A stretch of 35,955 nucleotides of DNA. It comes from Candidatus Poribacteria bacterium. Its GTDB lineage: Bacteria > Poribacteria > WGA-4E > PCPOR2b. The notes beneath the pieces are model-generated. The model was not told the origin of the DNA. It ran no database searches and saw only the letters and a list, made by a program, of their open reading frames with translations. Position numbers and translations under genes: made by a program. Positions within the stretch are counted from its first letter, which is position 1. Each line of letters starts with the position of its first letter. Shown here in pieces: positions 1-9,402 of this stretch. The DNA is taken from assembly GCA_022822785.1 (NCBI GenBank), contig JAJEAL010000110.1:1-35955 (forward strand). Direction: 5' to 3'.

Positions 1-747
1 GAGCTCCAGAGTGCCCAAGCAGCTATTGAACGGTGTCGTCAGACACCACCAGATCAGCTGCCGCCCGGTATCAATAGGCAGGGGGAAGGGTATTCCTACG
101 GTTTTTCGTTTGATAAAGCTTTGGAGAGGTTGACGCTCCATCCTGTGACATGGCCCCTCATCAAAGAACTGACTCGTGGGAAACCGCGTCTTAACCGAGG
201 GACGCTCGCCATTAATACGCACGAAAAGCGTCAACTCACACCCTTCCATTGTGCACGGGAAGACCTCGGTTGGATCACCCGGCGCTATGAGGTTAAGGAT
301 GGACAGGTTTTTGCCAATGATCTGGTGGCATTCTTCTATTTTACTGATGTTTACCCCGGCGACGGTGGACTGGTTGTGATTCCGGGATCCCATAAGAGCG
401 AATTTAATCGTCCCGAAGGACTGTTTTTTCCAGACCTGAATGATCCCGATCCTGAGCTGCATCCAGCAATGACAAATATTACACCGCGCGCCGGCGATGT
501 GGTACTGATTTCGGAACTGCTCACGCATGGGGTATTGGTCTGGAAGCCGACAGGTCGAGACCGGCGCTTCCTCATCCTACGGTACAAAACCCAGTACTTT
601 CAGGATGCGTCGGGGGACACGAATCCGGTTCCCGAAGAGGTAATCGCGAGACTGTCGCCGGAGACGCGAGAGCTGACCGAGCCTGCATTTTACACAGATA
701 TTAAGGAAATTACCAAGCAGGAGAGAGTCGAGCTAACAATGGACTAA
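1..747 (+). CDS. Phytanoyl-CoA dioxygenase (PhyH) family protein, 5' end missing
   Basis: The frame is open from base 1 to the TAA at 745-747, so the gene begins outside the window; 248 residues are visible. Counting from the window edge, it has the PhyH core: a GDGG turn followed by PGSHK (128-132), then GDVVLISELLTHG with the distal metal-ligand candidate His176, and an Arg-rich strand (R188, R189, R194) where this family binds 2-oxoglutarate. PhyH enzymes are cupin-fold Fe(II)/2-oxoglutarate oxygenases that hydroxylate lipids or small metabolites; the substrate here cannot be read. The usual proximal His-x-Asp pair is not obvious: the candidate stretch around 96-101 reads YEVKDG, with no His. 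It lies 41 bp before an enolase-superfamily gene and probably shares its transcript. Family call is firm, activity is not. Confidence 0.8.
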   Translation, partial: ELQSAQAAIERCRQTPPDQLPPGINRQGEGYSYGFSFDKALERLTLHPVTWPLIKELTRGKPRLNRGTLAINTHEKRQLTPFHCAREDLGWITRRYEVKDGQVFANDLVAFFYFTDVYPGDGGLVVIPGSHKSEFNRPEGLFFPDLNDPDPELHPAMTNITPRAGDVVLISELLTHGVLVWKPTGRDRRFLILRYKTQYFQDASGDTNPVPEEVIARLSPETRELTEPAFYTDIKEITKQERVELTMD

Positions 748-788
748 CAGGGCAAGACCTATTTTCCCATTCCGAACAGGAGACAACC

Positions 789-2015
789 ATGAAAATTACC
801 GATATTGAATGTATTCCTATTGTTATGCCCCTTGCGGAGCGCTACAGTGATCACCATGGTCGCGTCCGGATGGGTGATATTGATGAACACCTAGTTGTCA
901 AAGTTCACACAGATAATGGACTAGTCGGCTTCGGTGATTATGAGGATAACCCAAACCCGATTCCGCAGTCGATTCTTGATACACTCATTGGGCGCAGCCC
1001 GTTTGACTTTCTCCATAACAATTTTAACTTGGCGCTCGGTATGGCGCTCTACGATGTGATGGGGAAGCACCTAGGAGTGCCGGCTTACAAGCTGATGGGA
1101 CAAAAGGTGCGCGCTGCTGTCTCTGTGGCAGCGTGGACTCGTCCCTGTCCGCCAGAGGTCTTCCGCGACGAAATCCAGCGTGCTGCCTCCCAAGGCTATA
1201 CCATTTTTAAGATGCACTCCAGCGAATTGTACGATGTCATCGAGCAGACACGGCTTGCCGAAGAGGTCGCGCCACCCGGCTTTAAGATTCACTGGGACTT
1301 CAACCATAACCGGAGCTTGGCAGTTGTCCTCCCCATCATCAGCGAATTGGAGAAGAACCACCCGATTGTGGGTTATATTGAGGATCCGCTGCCTTGGACG
1401 GATATTGATGGTTGGCGGCAACTACGTGAAAAGACATGCATCCCGCTTATTATGCATGTCCCTCAACTCGGTGGTATTCAAGAAGTCGTTCAAGGCTGTG
1501 CCGACATCTATATGATCGGGGGCGGGATCGGGGACACTTTGATGAAAGGGTTTGCGTATGGACAGGCAAACATCCAAGCGCTCATCCAGCAGAGCGGCGG
1601 TACACTGATGAAAGCCTTGACCTTGCACCAAGCAGCTGTTCTACCGAGCGCAACTGCTCATACGATAAACCTCGACGACCAATATTCGGAGGACATAACA
1701 ACGGAACGCATTCCGGTGATTGAAGGGTTTTCCCCTGTGCCTGAAGCCCCCGGACTAGGTTTCGAGGTCGATGAGGATGCCATCGCACGCTTCGCGTCCG
1801 GTACGCCACTAACCACGGGAAGAATCATTGGTATTCTATCCCTACCCGGCGGACACAAGATTTATAGCTCTCGCTCGCCAAATGTCCAGAGATTAACAGG
1901 CTACGAGGAAGGTGCAATCCGGGGTATTAACTTCGAGAAATGGGAAGACGACGGTTCGTCAGAGTTTGAACGCATCTATGAGCGAGTGAGTAGCGAAGGT
2001 TCGTTCATCGAATAG
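789..2015 (+). CDS. Mandelate racemase/muconate lactonizing enzyme family protein (enolase superfamily)
   Basis: 408 residues with a good AGGAGA ribosome site before ATG. The N-terminal capping domain (about 1-115) is followed by a TIM barrel. Visible barrel-end residues are K141-x-H143 (the position of the KxK/KxH base), D170 in WDFN (first metal ligand) and E198 in IEDP (second). The usual third acidic ligand is replaced by H223 in PLIMHVPQ. Enolase-superfamily enzymes abstract the proton alpha to a carboxylate, for example in sugar-acid dehydration or racemisation. The neighbouring uronate-dehydrogenase-like gene, 16 bp downstream, makes an acid-sugar dehydratase a reasonable guess. There is an unusual C-terminal tail of about 60 polar residues after the barrel. 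The altered ligand set makes the exact reaction uncertain. Confidence 0.85.
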   Translation: MKITDIECIPIVMPLAERYSDHHGRVRMGDIDEHLVVKVHTDNGLVGFGDYEDNPNPIPQSILDTLIGRSPFDFLHNNFNLALGMALYDVMGKHLGVPAYKLMGQKVRAAVSVAAWTRPCPPEVFRDEIQRAASQGYTIFKMHSSELYDVIEQTRLAEEVAPPGFKIHWDFNHNRSLAVVLPIISELEKNHPIVGYIEDPLPWTDIDGWRQLREKTCIPLIMHVPQLGGIQEVVQGCADIYMIGGGIGDTLMKGFAYGQANIQALIQQSGGTLMKALTLHQAAVLPSATAHTINLDDQYSEDITTERIPVIEGFSPVPEAPGLGFEVDEDAIARFASGTPLTTGRIIGILSLPGGHKIYSSRSPNVQRLTGYEEGAIRGINFEKWEDDGSSEFERIYERVSSEGSFIE

Positions 2016-2031
2016 AAATGGGAGAGAGAAA

Positions 2032-2706
2032 ATGAAAGTCCTTATTACCGGTGCTGCCGGTGCCGTTGGTTCAACTCTCGTGAAAGGTATGAAAGATCGA
2101 CATACGATTCGCGGACTTGACCGTTTGCCGATGCCCGATCTTGAAGACACAATCGAGGGCGATGTGGCGGACTTCGATACCGTGCTCAAAGCCACAGAGG
2201 ACATGGAGGCTGTCATTCACCTTACCGGCACCGACAGTGAGTGGGAAGCAGCCCTGCAAAGCAATTTCATCGGCACCTACAATACGCTCGAAGCCTCGCG
2301 TATAAACGGCGTGAAACGGATTGCGTACGCTAGTCGCGCTGGGGTATTGGGTCCCTATCCGAAAAGTATCAAACGGACAATTGATATGCCAACCAAGCCG
2401 GTCGGTCACTATACGGTTAGCAAGGTGTTCGGTGAGGCGATGGGTTATTCCTACGCTAACCGGTACGACATGGAGTTCGTCGCGGTCCGAATTGGGAACT
2501 TTAGTCGTGACAGACCGCTACCTGAACATCCCCATCACCTTGGTCATGGCGACGCAGTGCGGGTGTTTGAGCAAGCAATTACCCACCCGGAGGTGAAGTT
2601 TGAGATTGTGTTCGGTGTTTCAGATAGCAACTGGCCCCTGTATGACTTAGACCATGGGCGTTTGGCAATCGGCTATTATCCGCAGGATCGCTATGAGCAC
2701 AAATAG
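2032..2706 (+). CDS. NAD(P)-dependent SDR, uronate dehydrogenase-like
   Basis: 224 residues. An N-terminal Rossmann motif GAAGAVG (7-13), D44-V45 after beta-3, S101, and the catalytic pair Y127-x3-K131 (YTVSK) mark an extended-type short-chain dehydrogenase/reductase. Layout and wording of the second half (VAVRIGNF, then FGVSDSNW, then LGY-like IGYYPQD) resemble bacterial uronate dehydrogenase, which oxidises galacturonate or glucuronate to the aldaric lactone. The protein is somewhat shorter than Udh (about 265 residues), ending soon after the IGYYPQD stretch. It starts 16 bp after the enolase-superfamily gene with GGAGAGA upstream, so the two are probably co-transcribed and may act in one sugar-acid pathway. 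SDR assignment is firm; the uronate substrate is inference. Confidence 0.75.
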   Translation: MKVLITGAAGAVGSTLVKGMKDRHTIRGLDRLPMPDLEDTIEGDVADFDTVLKATEDMEAVIHLTGTDSEWEAALQSNFIGTYNTLEASRINGVKRIAYASRAGVLGPYPKSIKRTIDMPTKPVGHYTVSKVFGEAMGYSYANRYDMEFVAVRIGNFSRDRPLPEHPHHLGHGDAVRVFEQAITHPEVKFEIVFGVSDSNWPLYDLDHGRLAIGYYPQDRYEHK

Positions 2707-2746
2707 ATTTGTGATACCAGCTGTATACCTGTTTTGGGGGTGAACC

Positions 2747-5700
2747 GTGCGTAGTATCGAACCGATTCTTGGACTGGTCATTGTTCTCTCGTGTGCGTGT
2801 GGTGTGCTTTACGAGGTGATTTGGGCACGTCAGCTAATCCTTTTTTTCGGGAGTCCTGTGTTTGCGGTGAGCACAGTGTTGAGTGCGCTGGTAGGGGGGA
2901 TGGCGCTTGGCAGCTTCTACTTCGGGCTGTTGGCAAATGGGGAAAAGCGACTATTGCGCCTGTATGCTCTTCTGGGGGCAGGGCTCGGTATCTTTGCGCT
3001 CATTTTTCCAACTCTATTAGATATTCTCAACGCTATCTGTGTTCTCGTCTATCGTGGACTGGATGCGGGATTCCATTTCCTTTCGCTGATTCGGTTTGTC
3101 CTATCGTTTATCGTCTTGTCGATTCCGTCAATACTGATGGGCGGCGCACTACTCCTACTCGGTAGGGCTGCAAAGGAAAGGTGTACAGGATTCAAAGCTG
3201 ACCGCCTCTTCATAATTAATATACTTAGTGCAAGCATCGGTTGTATCGCCACCGGATTTTTCCTCATCCAGCTTTTAGGTGTTCAAAATTCGGTTTATTT
3301 AGGCGTAGTGATTAATTTGATTCTGGCGGGGATTGGTTTCGGTTTAGATCGTTCTTGGTCTCAAACTGCTGTGGACGTGCCGCAGGACATGAACGATGAA
3401 GCGGAAACACCTCCAACAGGAGAAATGTGGCGACCGCTGTTATGGACATTTGCCGGCTCCGGCTTCTGTGCAATGGCTTATGCGGTCCTCTCGACACGAA
3501 TTCTGACCGCCTTTTTCGGTAACGCGCCTTACGCTTTCTCGGTCACGTTAACCACCTTACTGCTCGGTATTGCTGTTGGGAGTTTTCTCTTCGCAGCGAT
3601 TGCACGTCGAATTCAATCGGTGGGAAACCTTCTTGGCTTGGTTCAGATTGGGATAGGGTTATCTGTTGTCGCGCTGATGCCGGCTTTCGGAAACTTGTAT
3701 GGAATCAGTAGGGGATTGCAAGCGACGTTTGGGACGGGACGTATCTGGGAATTTGTTGCTGGCATCCTCCTGATAGCTGTTCCCGCCCTTTTGATAGGAG
3801 CTAATTTTCCATTGGTCAGGCGAGTTTGTGCCGATGCCGAATCACAATCGACGATTCGTTCTTTCAGCGCACTTGGTGCCCTCCTCGGATCCCTGTGTAC
3901 AGGATTTATCCTGATTCCGCTAATTGGGTTGCGTCCAAGTCTTCTCTTAATCTCTGGATTAAATGCGGCTATGGGGTGTCTGTTAATTCTTCGGAGTTCC
4001 GAGGAATCACAGATTGCCAGTGGTGCTGCGATTGGTGGAGCGATTCTGACCGTTGGAGTAGGATTTATGGTGTTGCTGTGGGGGGGCTCGTCGCCTTTTC
4101 TGACAAACGGAGCCTTTTGGACGCAACGTATAAACGATACGCTAATTGAGCATACTGAGACTATTGACGCGAACATCACCACATTTATGGATGACCAAGG
4201 TATCCACCGACTCTATGTTGACAATGACGAAATCATTGATACTTCTCGCCGGGGATCTACATCGCATCGTGTGATTGCTCATCTCCCACTGCTGCTGCAT
4301 CCTAATCCTGAACGTGGGCTTGTTCTCGGATTCGGGCTGGGAGTTACAGCCCATTCGATGGTTCAACACGGTGTCCGTGTCGATGTTGTTGAAAATCCGA
4401 AGGGACTAGTCGAAATCGCGCGAAAATACTTTGCTGATGTGAACCTTAACGTTCTTGATAGTTCGCTGCTCAATCATGGGTTTAACGACGAACGAAACTA
4501 TGTGTTGATGGTGCCGAACCGATACGATGCTATTTCCATCGGTGCCTTCCATCCGCTTGTGAGTACACGAGGGGCTAACCTTTACACCTCAGATTTCTAC
4601 CGGTGGTGCAAGCGTATTCTTTCAGATGATGGTATAATATGCCGGTGGCTACCACTCAGGCGGATGCCGGAGACACATCTCAAGATGGTGGTAAGGACCT
4701 TTATTGAGGTATTTCCGCACGCGACAGTTTGGTATAAATACACGCCAGACTTTGCTCTCCTGATTGGTACGCCGCAGCGGTTAGAAATCAATTATAAGCG
4801 TTTTATGGAAAGAGCACAGACTCCGAGAATCCGGGAACTTCTAGCAGTCGATGACCTTGATGGACTGTCACTACTCGATTCATTCATGATTGGTGAGCAA
4901 GCAATACGGGCGTATACCGATGATGCTCCAACCCATACAAACAATCAACCACGTTTAGAATTCTTCCATCCTAGCGCACTAGTGAATACAACTCACAAAA
5001 ATATTGAGGCGCTAGCGAAATACCGAGAGCCCTTCACACCCTATTTGGTGAATTACGGCTCCACCATGAGCGATAAAGTTGAGGTCCGAAAGCGGATTAA
5101 TCTATATTTTGATGCCACACAAAAGCTGATTGAGGGACAGGTCGAACATACCAAAGGGCAATATGAGAAGGCTGTGGGTATATTGAATCAAGCGGTAGCT
5201 ATTAATCCGGACGACAATACGATTCGGTACAATCTTGGTGCTGCGGTAGAATTAGCAAACAAGGGTTATCAAGAAGAACTTAAGCAGACCGAGAAGGCGC
5301 TTAAACAAGTACTACAAAGCAATCCGCGAGATGCCCAAAAACAGGTTGAATTGGCTATCACCTATGAGCTTCAGGGGGAATTGGCAAAGGCAGCGAGCGC
5401 GTTTGAGGAGGCGCTGAAATATGATCCGAACCGTGTAGAACTTTATTCATTGCTCGGCCCGATTTATGAACGTCAAGAACGCTATGATGAAGCCTTGTAC
5501 ACATACCAGAGGCTCGAGGGGTTGGAACCCAATCTACCTGCTATCATTTTCGGTGCTATGGCATCAATTTATCATTTTCATAAGAAAATGCTGCCTGAAG
5601 CACTCGAATATGCACAAAAAGCGTTGGCGGTGGATGTAAATTCTTGGCGTGTGCATAATCTGCTCGGAGCTATCTATACGGATAAGAGCGAGTTTGGACA

Positions 5701-5908
5701 GGCGATTGCGGCCTTCAAGGCTGCAATGCAACTCGCGCCGAATGAACCGATGCCGCACAGCGATCTGGCAAAGGTATACCTTACCCAAGGTAGGTACGAT
5801 GAGGCGTTGAAATCGGTTGACGCTGCAATTCGTCTCGCACCGGGAGATTCGTACTTTCAAGAACATCGTCGTCAGATTCAAGCAGCAATGACATCGAATA
5901 AAGAATGA
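2747..5908 (+). CDS. Membrane spermidine-synthase-like protein with C-terminal TPR domain
   Basis: 1053 residues from a GTG preceded by GGGGGTGA. Three parts are visible. Residues about 1-455 contain roughly a dozen hydrophobic helices, beginning with the VLYEVIWARQL pattern typical of membrane-embedded 'spermidine synthase' proteins. Residues about 460-760 form a class I methyltransferase-like Rossmann domain, with GFGLG near 528-532 and an acidic VVEN strand end. It includes the family stretch YDAISIGAFHP and later LYTSDFYRWCKRILSDDG. Residues about 795-1045 are tetratricopeptide repeats (for example AVGILNQAVAINPDD). Members of this family are annotated as spermidine synthases by similarity only. 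The acidic residues a true synthase needs are not clear here, so another transferase or transporter-like role is possible. TPRs suggest a protein partner. Confidence 0.75.
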   Translation: MRSIEPILGLVIVLSCACGVLYEVIWARQLILFFGSPVFAVSTVLSALVGGMALGSFYFGLLANGEKRLLRLYALLGAGLGIFALIFPTLLDILNAICVLVYRGLDAGFHFLSLIRFVLSFIVLSIPSILMGGALLLLGRAAKERCTGFKADRLFIINILSASIGCIATGFFLIQLLGVQNSVYLGVVINLILAGIGFGLDRSWSQTAVDVPQDMNDEAETPPTGEMWRPLLWTFAGSGFCAMAYAVLSTRILTAFFGNAPYAFSVTLTTLLLGIAVGSFLFAAIARRIQSVGNLLGLVQIGIGLSVVALMPAFGNLYGISRGLQATFGTGRIWEFVAGILLIAVPALLIGANFPLVRRVCADAESQSTIRSFSALGALLGSLCTGFILIPLIGLRPSLLLISGLNAAMGCLLILRSSEESQIASGAAIGGAILTVGVGFMVLLWGGSSPFLTNGAFWTQRINDTLIEHTETIDANITTFMDDQGIHRLYVDNDEIIDTSRRGSTSHRVIAHLPLLLHPNPERGLVLGFGLGVTAHSMVQHGVRVDVVENPKGLVEIARKYFADVNLNVLDSSLLNHGFNDERNYVLMVPNRYDAISIGAFHPLVSTRGANLYTSDFYRWCKRILSDDGIICRWLPLRRMPETHLKMVVRTFIEVFPHATVWYKYTPDFALLIGTPQRLEINYKRFMERAQTPRIRELLAVDDLDGLSLLDSFMIGEQAIRAYTDDAPTHTNNQPRLEFFHPSALVNTTHKNIEALAKYREPFTPYLVNYGSTMSDKVEVRKRINLYFDATQKLIEGQVEHTKGQYEKAVGILNQAVAINPDDNTIRYNLGAAVELANKGYQEELKQTEKALKQVLQSNPRDAQKQVELAITYELQGELAKAASAFEEALKYDPNRVELYSLLGPIYERQERYDEALYTYQRLEGLEPNLPAIIFGAMASIYHFHKKMLPEALEYAQKALAVDVNSWRVHNLLGAIYTDKSEFGQAIAAFKAAMQLAPNEPMPHSDLAKVYLTQGRYDEALKSVDAAIRLAPGDSYFQEHRRQIQAAMTSNKE

Positions 5909-6102
5909 GGAAACGAAATATCTGACACGAAGCGTTGGAATAAGTCGAAGAAAGGTTGAGGTAAGCGGTTAAAGAAGTGACCGGGTGTAGCTATTTCGCT
6001 AATTTTGCAGGTTCCTAAGAATGCAATGAAGGGATAGCTAACGACTTATTCACGTCTTGTGAATCAGGTTTCATATTGAAATCAAGGAGTAGTTGATAGA
6101 AA

Positions 6103-7380
6103 ATGCAGATTCAATCACCAAAGGGGACGAGAGATATCCTCCCCTCAGAAGTTCAAACATGGCAATGGGTCGAGAGGGTCGCACAATCTGTTTTTGGCAC
6201 TTACGGGTACCAAGAGATCCGTACGCCAATCTTTGAAAGCACAGACCTCTTTGTACGCGGTGTCGGCGATACTACTGACATCGTTGAGAAAGAGATGTAT
6301 ACTTTCACCGACAGAGGCAACCGAAGCATCTCATTGCGTCCAGAGGGCACAGCATCAGTAGTGCGTGCCATGCTACAGAATCGTTTGATGGACGGTGCCA
6401 GCGTCTTAAAATTCTACTATATCGGTCAGATGTTCCGCTATGACCGTCCGCAAGCGGGACGGTATCGGGAGTTTTGGCAGATTGGCATCGAAGCCTTCGG
6501 CGCGGATTCGCCTGCAATCGACGCGGAGATTATCGCTGCAGGGTACCAATTCTTCTCAACACTTGGGGTCAAAGATCTCACGTTGCATCTCAATAGCATC
6601 GGTGATCCCGCCTGTCGTCCGAAATACGTTGAAGCACTCAAAGCGTATGCGAAGACACACCTTGACGAACTGTGCGGAAAATGTTATGCGCGCCATGAGC
6701 GGAATCCCATGCGGATTTTGGACTGTAAGGAGAGCGGTTGTCGTGCCGTTGTTGCTAATGCCCCACGTCTATCTGATTACTTGTGCGATCCCTGCCGCGA
6801 AAACTTTGACACAGTGAAAAACTATCTTGATACACTCGAAATTGACTATCACGAAGATCCATACGTCGTTAGAGGGTTGGATTATTACTCTCGCACCGCG
6901 TTTGAATTTACGGCAGGTGGGCTTGGGGCACAGAACGCAATCGGTGGTGGTGGCCGGTATGACTATCTAGCTGAAGAAATCGGGGGTGCACCAACCCCGG
7001 GTATCGGATTCGCGCTCGGTATGGATCGGATTATGATTGCGCTTGAAGCCCAGAACGTTACAGTGCCAACCGCCTCCCCAGTGGATGTCTATCTCGCTGT
7101 ATTGGGCGACGCAGCGATGCCCGTTGCAATGAAACTAGCACAACAGCTTCGTGAGAACGGGGTCAAAACCGATCTTGAATATAAAGGACGTGGCCTGCGC
7201 GCGCAGATGAGAACTGCAAATAAACTGAACGCCCGGTATGTCGTCATGATTGGCGAGGATGAGATTGGCAATGAAGCTGCAACGGTGCGGGATATGGGAA
7301 GCGGCGATCAGCAATTGATTGCGTTCGCGCAGCTACCAGAAACCATGCGCGAAAAGGTAGATAACTATATTTCACGGTAA
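6103..7380 (+). CDS. hisS: Histidyl-tRNA synthetase
   Basis: 425 residues, the usual length for bacterial HisRS. It charges tRNA-His with histidine in the cytoplasm. The N-terminus has the KGTRDILP signature; class II motif 2 lies at about 107-132 (FYYIGQMFRYDRP followed by GRYREFWQ). The histidine-specific HisA loop GLDYYSRTAFEF is at about 259-270, with GGGGRYD shortly after, and the C-terminal anticodon-binding domain follows. The small insertion with paired cysteines (CGKCYARHERNP, then CDPC) is common in bacterial HisRS. The ATG has AAGGAG about 13 bases upstream, a rather long spacing. A 194-bp leader separates it from the upstream gene and holds only a weak 6-bp hairpin (6048-6064); I see no T-box. 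Confidence 0.97.
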   Translation: MQIQSPKGTRDILPSEVQTWQWVERVAQSVFGTYGYQEIRTPIFESTDLFVRGVGDTTDIVEKEMYTFTDRGNRSISLRPEGTASVVRAMLQNRLMDGASVLKFYYIGQMFRYDRPQAGRYREFWQIGIEAFGADSPAIDAEIIAAGYQFFSTLGVKDLTLHLNSIGDPACRPKYVEALKAYAKTHLDELCGKCYARHERNPMRILDCKESGCRAVVANAPRLSDYLCDPCRENFDTVKNYLDTLEIDYHEDPYVVRGLDYYSRTAFEFTAGGLGAQNAIGGGGRYDYLAEEIGGAPTPGIGFALGMDRIMIALEAQNVTVPTASPVDVYLAVLGDAAMPVAMKLAQQLRENGVKTDLEYKGRGLRAQMRTANKLNARYVVMIGEDEIGNEAATVRDMGSGDQQLIAFAQLPETMREKVDNYISR

Positions 7381-7559
7381 TGTAGGCCAGGACCCGCTGC
7401 CAATCCTCAGATCCAGTTCAATACCGGCGACTCGTCGGTAGGTCGATATTTGTATCTCGACAGCTAAATATCAACGGGACATAGAATGTGATCTGTCACG
7501 TATATCGCCTTGCAGAATAAAATTGTACTTTTTACATATCGAAGGAGAGAATCGAAATA

Positions 7560-9338
7560 ATGCCCGAAATGAAACGAACACATTATTGTGGAGAATTACG
7601 GCTTGCCGATGCCGGTAAATCGGTACGACTCACCGGTTGGGTAGCTCGCCGCCGAGATCACGGCGGCGTCATCTTTGTAGACCTACGTGATCGAACCGGG
7701 ATCACGCAGGTGGTCTTTGATCCGATAATCGATCCCGAAGCACACCGGGCTGCGGGCGCGATTCGCAACGAGTTTGTGCTAAGTGTTAGCGGAAAGGTGC
7801 GAGAACGGGGGGAGGGACTGACTAACCCCAACCTCCTGACCGGCGAGATAGAACTGGCGACGGATGAACTGGACATCCTAAATGTTGCGAAAACACCCCC
7901 ATTTGCTGTTGAGGACGACATTGATACAGCCGAGGAGGTTCGTATGCAGTACCGATACGTTGACCTCCGCCGTCCAAAAATGCAGAAGATGCTACAGATT
8001 CGACACAAAGCGACGCTTGCCGCCCGGAGATATATGGACGAACAAGGCTTCCTTGAGATTGAGACTCCAATTTTGATGAACAGTACGCCAGAGGGAGCGC
8101 GTGATTTTCTGGTGCCAAGCCGACTGAACCCCGGCAAATTCTATGCCCTGCCACAGTCACCGCAGCAGTTCAAGCAACTATCAATGATGAGCGGTGTTGA
8201 CCGTTATTTCCAAATCGCACGTTGTTTCCGTGACGAAGATACCCGCGCAAATCGTCTGCTTGAATTGACACAGCTTGATATCGAAATGTCCTTCGCAACC
8301 CGGGAGGATGTTATGGAAGTGACAGAAGGATTATTCAAGAGAATCTTCGAGGAAGCGGCTGGTATTCCCTTTCCCACGCCGCTCCGCCGCATGACTTACG
8401 GTGAGGCAATGGAACGCTACGGCACCGATAAGCCGGATACACGGTTCGGAATGGAACTTTCCGATCTCTCTGACCTGGTGGCGGACTGTGATTTCAAAGT
8501 ATTTACGGGCGCGTTGGCGAGAGGTGGACAGGTAAAGGGACTTGCTGTTCCCGGCGGCGCGGCACTTTCCCGAAAAGAGATTGATGATTTCACCGCGCTT
8601 GTTGCTATCTATAAAGCGAAAGGATTGGCGTGGATCAAGGTAACAGAGACAGGGGCTTTTGAATCAAGTATCGTCAAGTTTTTCAGCGAAGATACCCTCA
8701 CTGCGATTAGCAAACGGATGGGCGCACAGCCGGGAGATATAATGATGTTCGTTGCTGATAAACCGCAGATTGTCGCGGATGCACTTGCAAACCTGCGTCT
8801 GCATCTCGGCGAAAAACTTAAATTGATTGATTATGATCGGTTCGATTTCCTGTGGATTATTGATTTTCCCCTGTTCTTCTGGGATGAAGAGGAGAATCGC
8901 TATGATCCTTCTCAACACCTTTTCACCATGATGCCCGAGGAGGACATTCCACTGCTGGATACCGATCCGGGGAAAGCGAGAGGTCTGCAGTACGACCTAA
9001 TTATCAACGGAGAAGAGTGTGCCGGGGGTAGTATTAGAATTCACCAATGGGAGCTCCAACAGAAGATATTTGAAATCATGAAGATCCAACCTCAGGAGGT
9101 GACCGAACGATTTGGGTATTTCGTTGAAGCATTGCAATACGGAACCCCACCGCATGGTGGTATTGCTTCGGGATTAGATCGGATGATGATGCTGATGACC
9201 GGCGAAGATAATATCCGTGAAGTTACCATGTTTCCGAAGACGCAGAATGGGTTGTGTCTGCTCACCGGTGCTCCTTCTGAAGTTACCGACCAGCAGCTTG
9301 AGGAGTTGTCGATCCAAGTTGATACGGTTGAGGGTTAA
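7560..9338 (+). CDS. aspS: Aspartyl-tRNA synthetase (probably Asp/Asn-non-discriminating)
   Basis: 592 residues, full length for the bacterial type. An N-terminal OB-fold anticodon domain (GWVARRRDHGGVIFVDLRD) is followed by the class II core with FRDED, GSIRIH and GLDR, and the bacterial GAD insertion. It makes Asp-tRNA. His34 in RRRDHGG is the residue associated with non-discriminating AspRS, which also charges tRNA-Asn for later amidation by GatCAB. Some normally conserved stretches differ: motif 2 reads NRLLELTQLD where R-Q-P-E-F-T-Q is usual, and the active-site region reads EECAGGS and ASGLDR. Catalytic arginines are kept, so it should be active. ATG has AAGGAGAG upstream. It follows hisS by 179 bp on the same strand, a pairing seen in many bacteria. 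Confidence 0.96.
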   Translation: MPEMKRTHYCGELRLADAGKSVRLTGWVARRRDHGGVIFVDLRDRTGITQVVFDPIIDPEAHRAAGAIRNEFVLSVSGKVRERGEGLTNPNLLTGEIELATDELDILNVAKTPPFAVEDDIDTAEEVRMQYRYVDLRRPKMQKMLQIRHKATLAARRYMDEQGFLEIETPILMNSTPEGARDFLVPSRLNPGKFYALPQSPQQFKQLSMMSGVDRYFQIARCFRDEDTRANRLLELTQLDIEMSFATREDVMEVTEGLFKRIFEEAAGIPFPTPLRRMTYGEAMERYGTDKPDTRFGMELSDLSDLVADCDFKVFTGALARGGQVKGLAVPGGAALSRKEIDDFTALVAIYKAKGLAWIKVTETGAFESSIVKFFSEDTLTAISKRMGAQPGDIMMFVADKPQIVADALANLRLHLGEKLKLIDYDRFDFLWIIDFPLFFWDEEENRYDPSQHLFTMMPEEDIPLLDTDPGKARGLQYDLIINGEECAGGSIRIHQWELQQKIFEIMKIQPQEVTERFGYFVEALQYGTPPHGGIASGLDRMMMLMTGEDNIREVTMFPKTQNGLCLLTGAPSEVTDQQLEELSIQVDTVEG

Positions 9339-9402
9339 TGGGGTTTTTGGAATCATTTACATTAGTCTTGTGCTTTTTCCCACCATCTGTTTTGTGAAAC
9401 TT

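Noticed and set aside
3643-4182. Minus-strand open frame of 179 codons opposite the membrane/TPR fusion gene
   Set aside because: Low-complexity Pro/Ile-rich translation antisense to membrane-helix codons; no start signal.
5909-6102. T-box or other riboswitch leader before hisS
   Set aside because: Only a 6-bp hairpin is seen; no T-box sequence, specifier stem or antiterminator can be recognised.
7510-7538. Promoter-like TTGCAG and TACATA with 17-bp spacing before aspS
   Set aside because: The -10 matches poorly and transcription would start on top of the ribosome site, leaving no usable leader.
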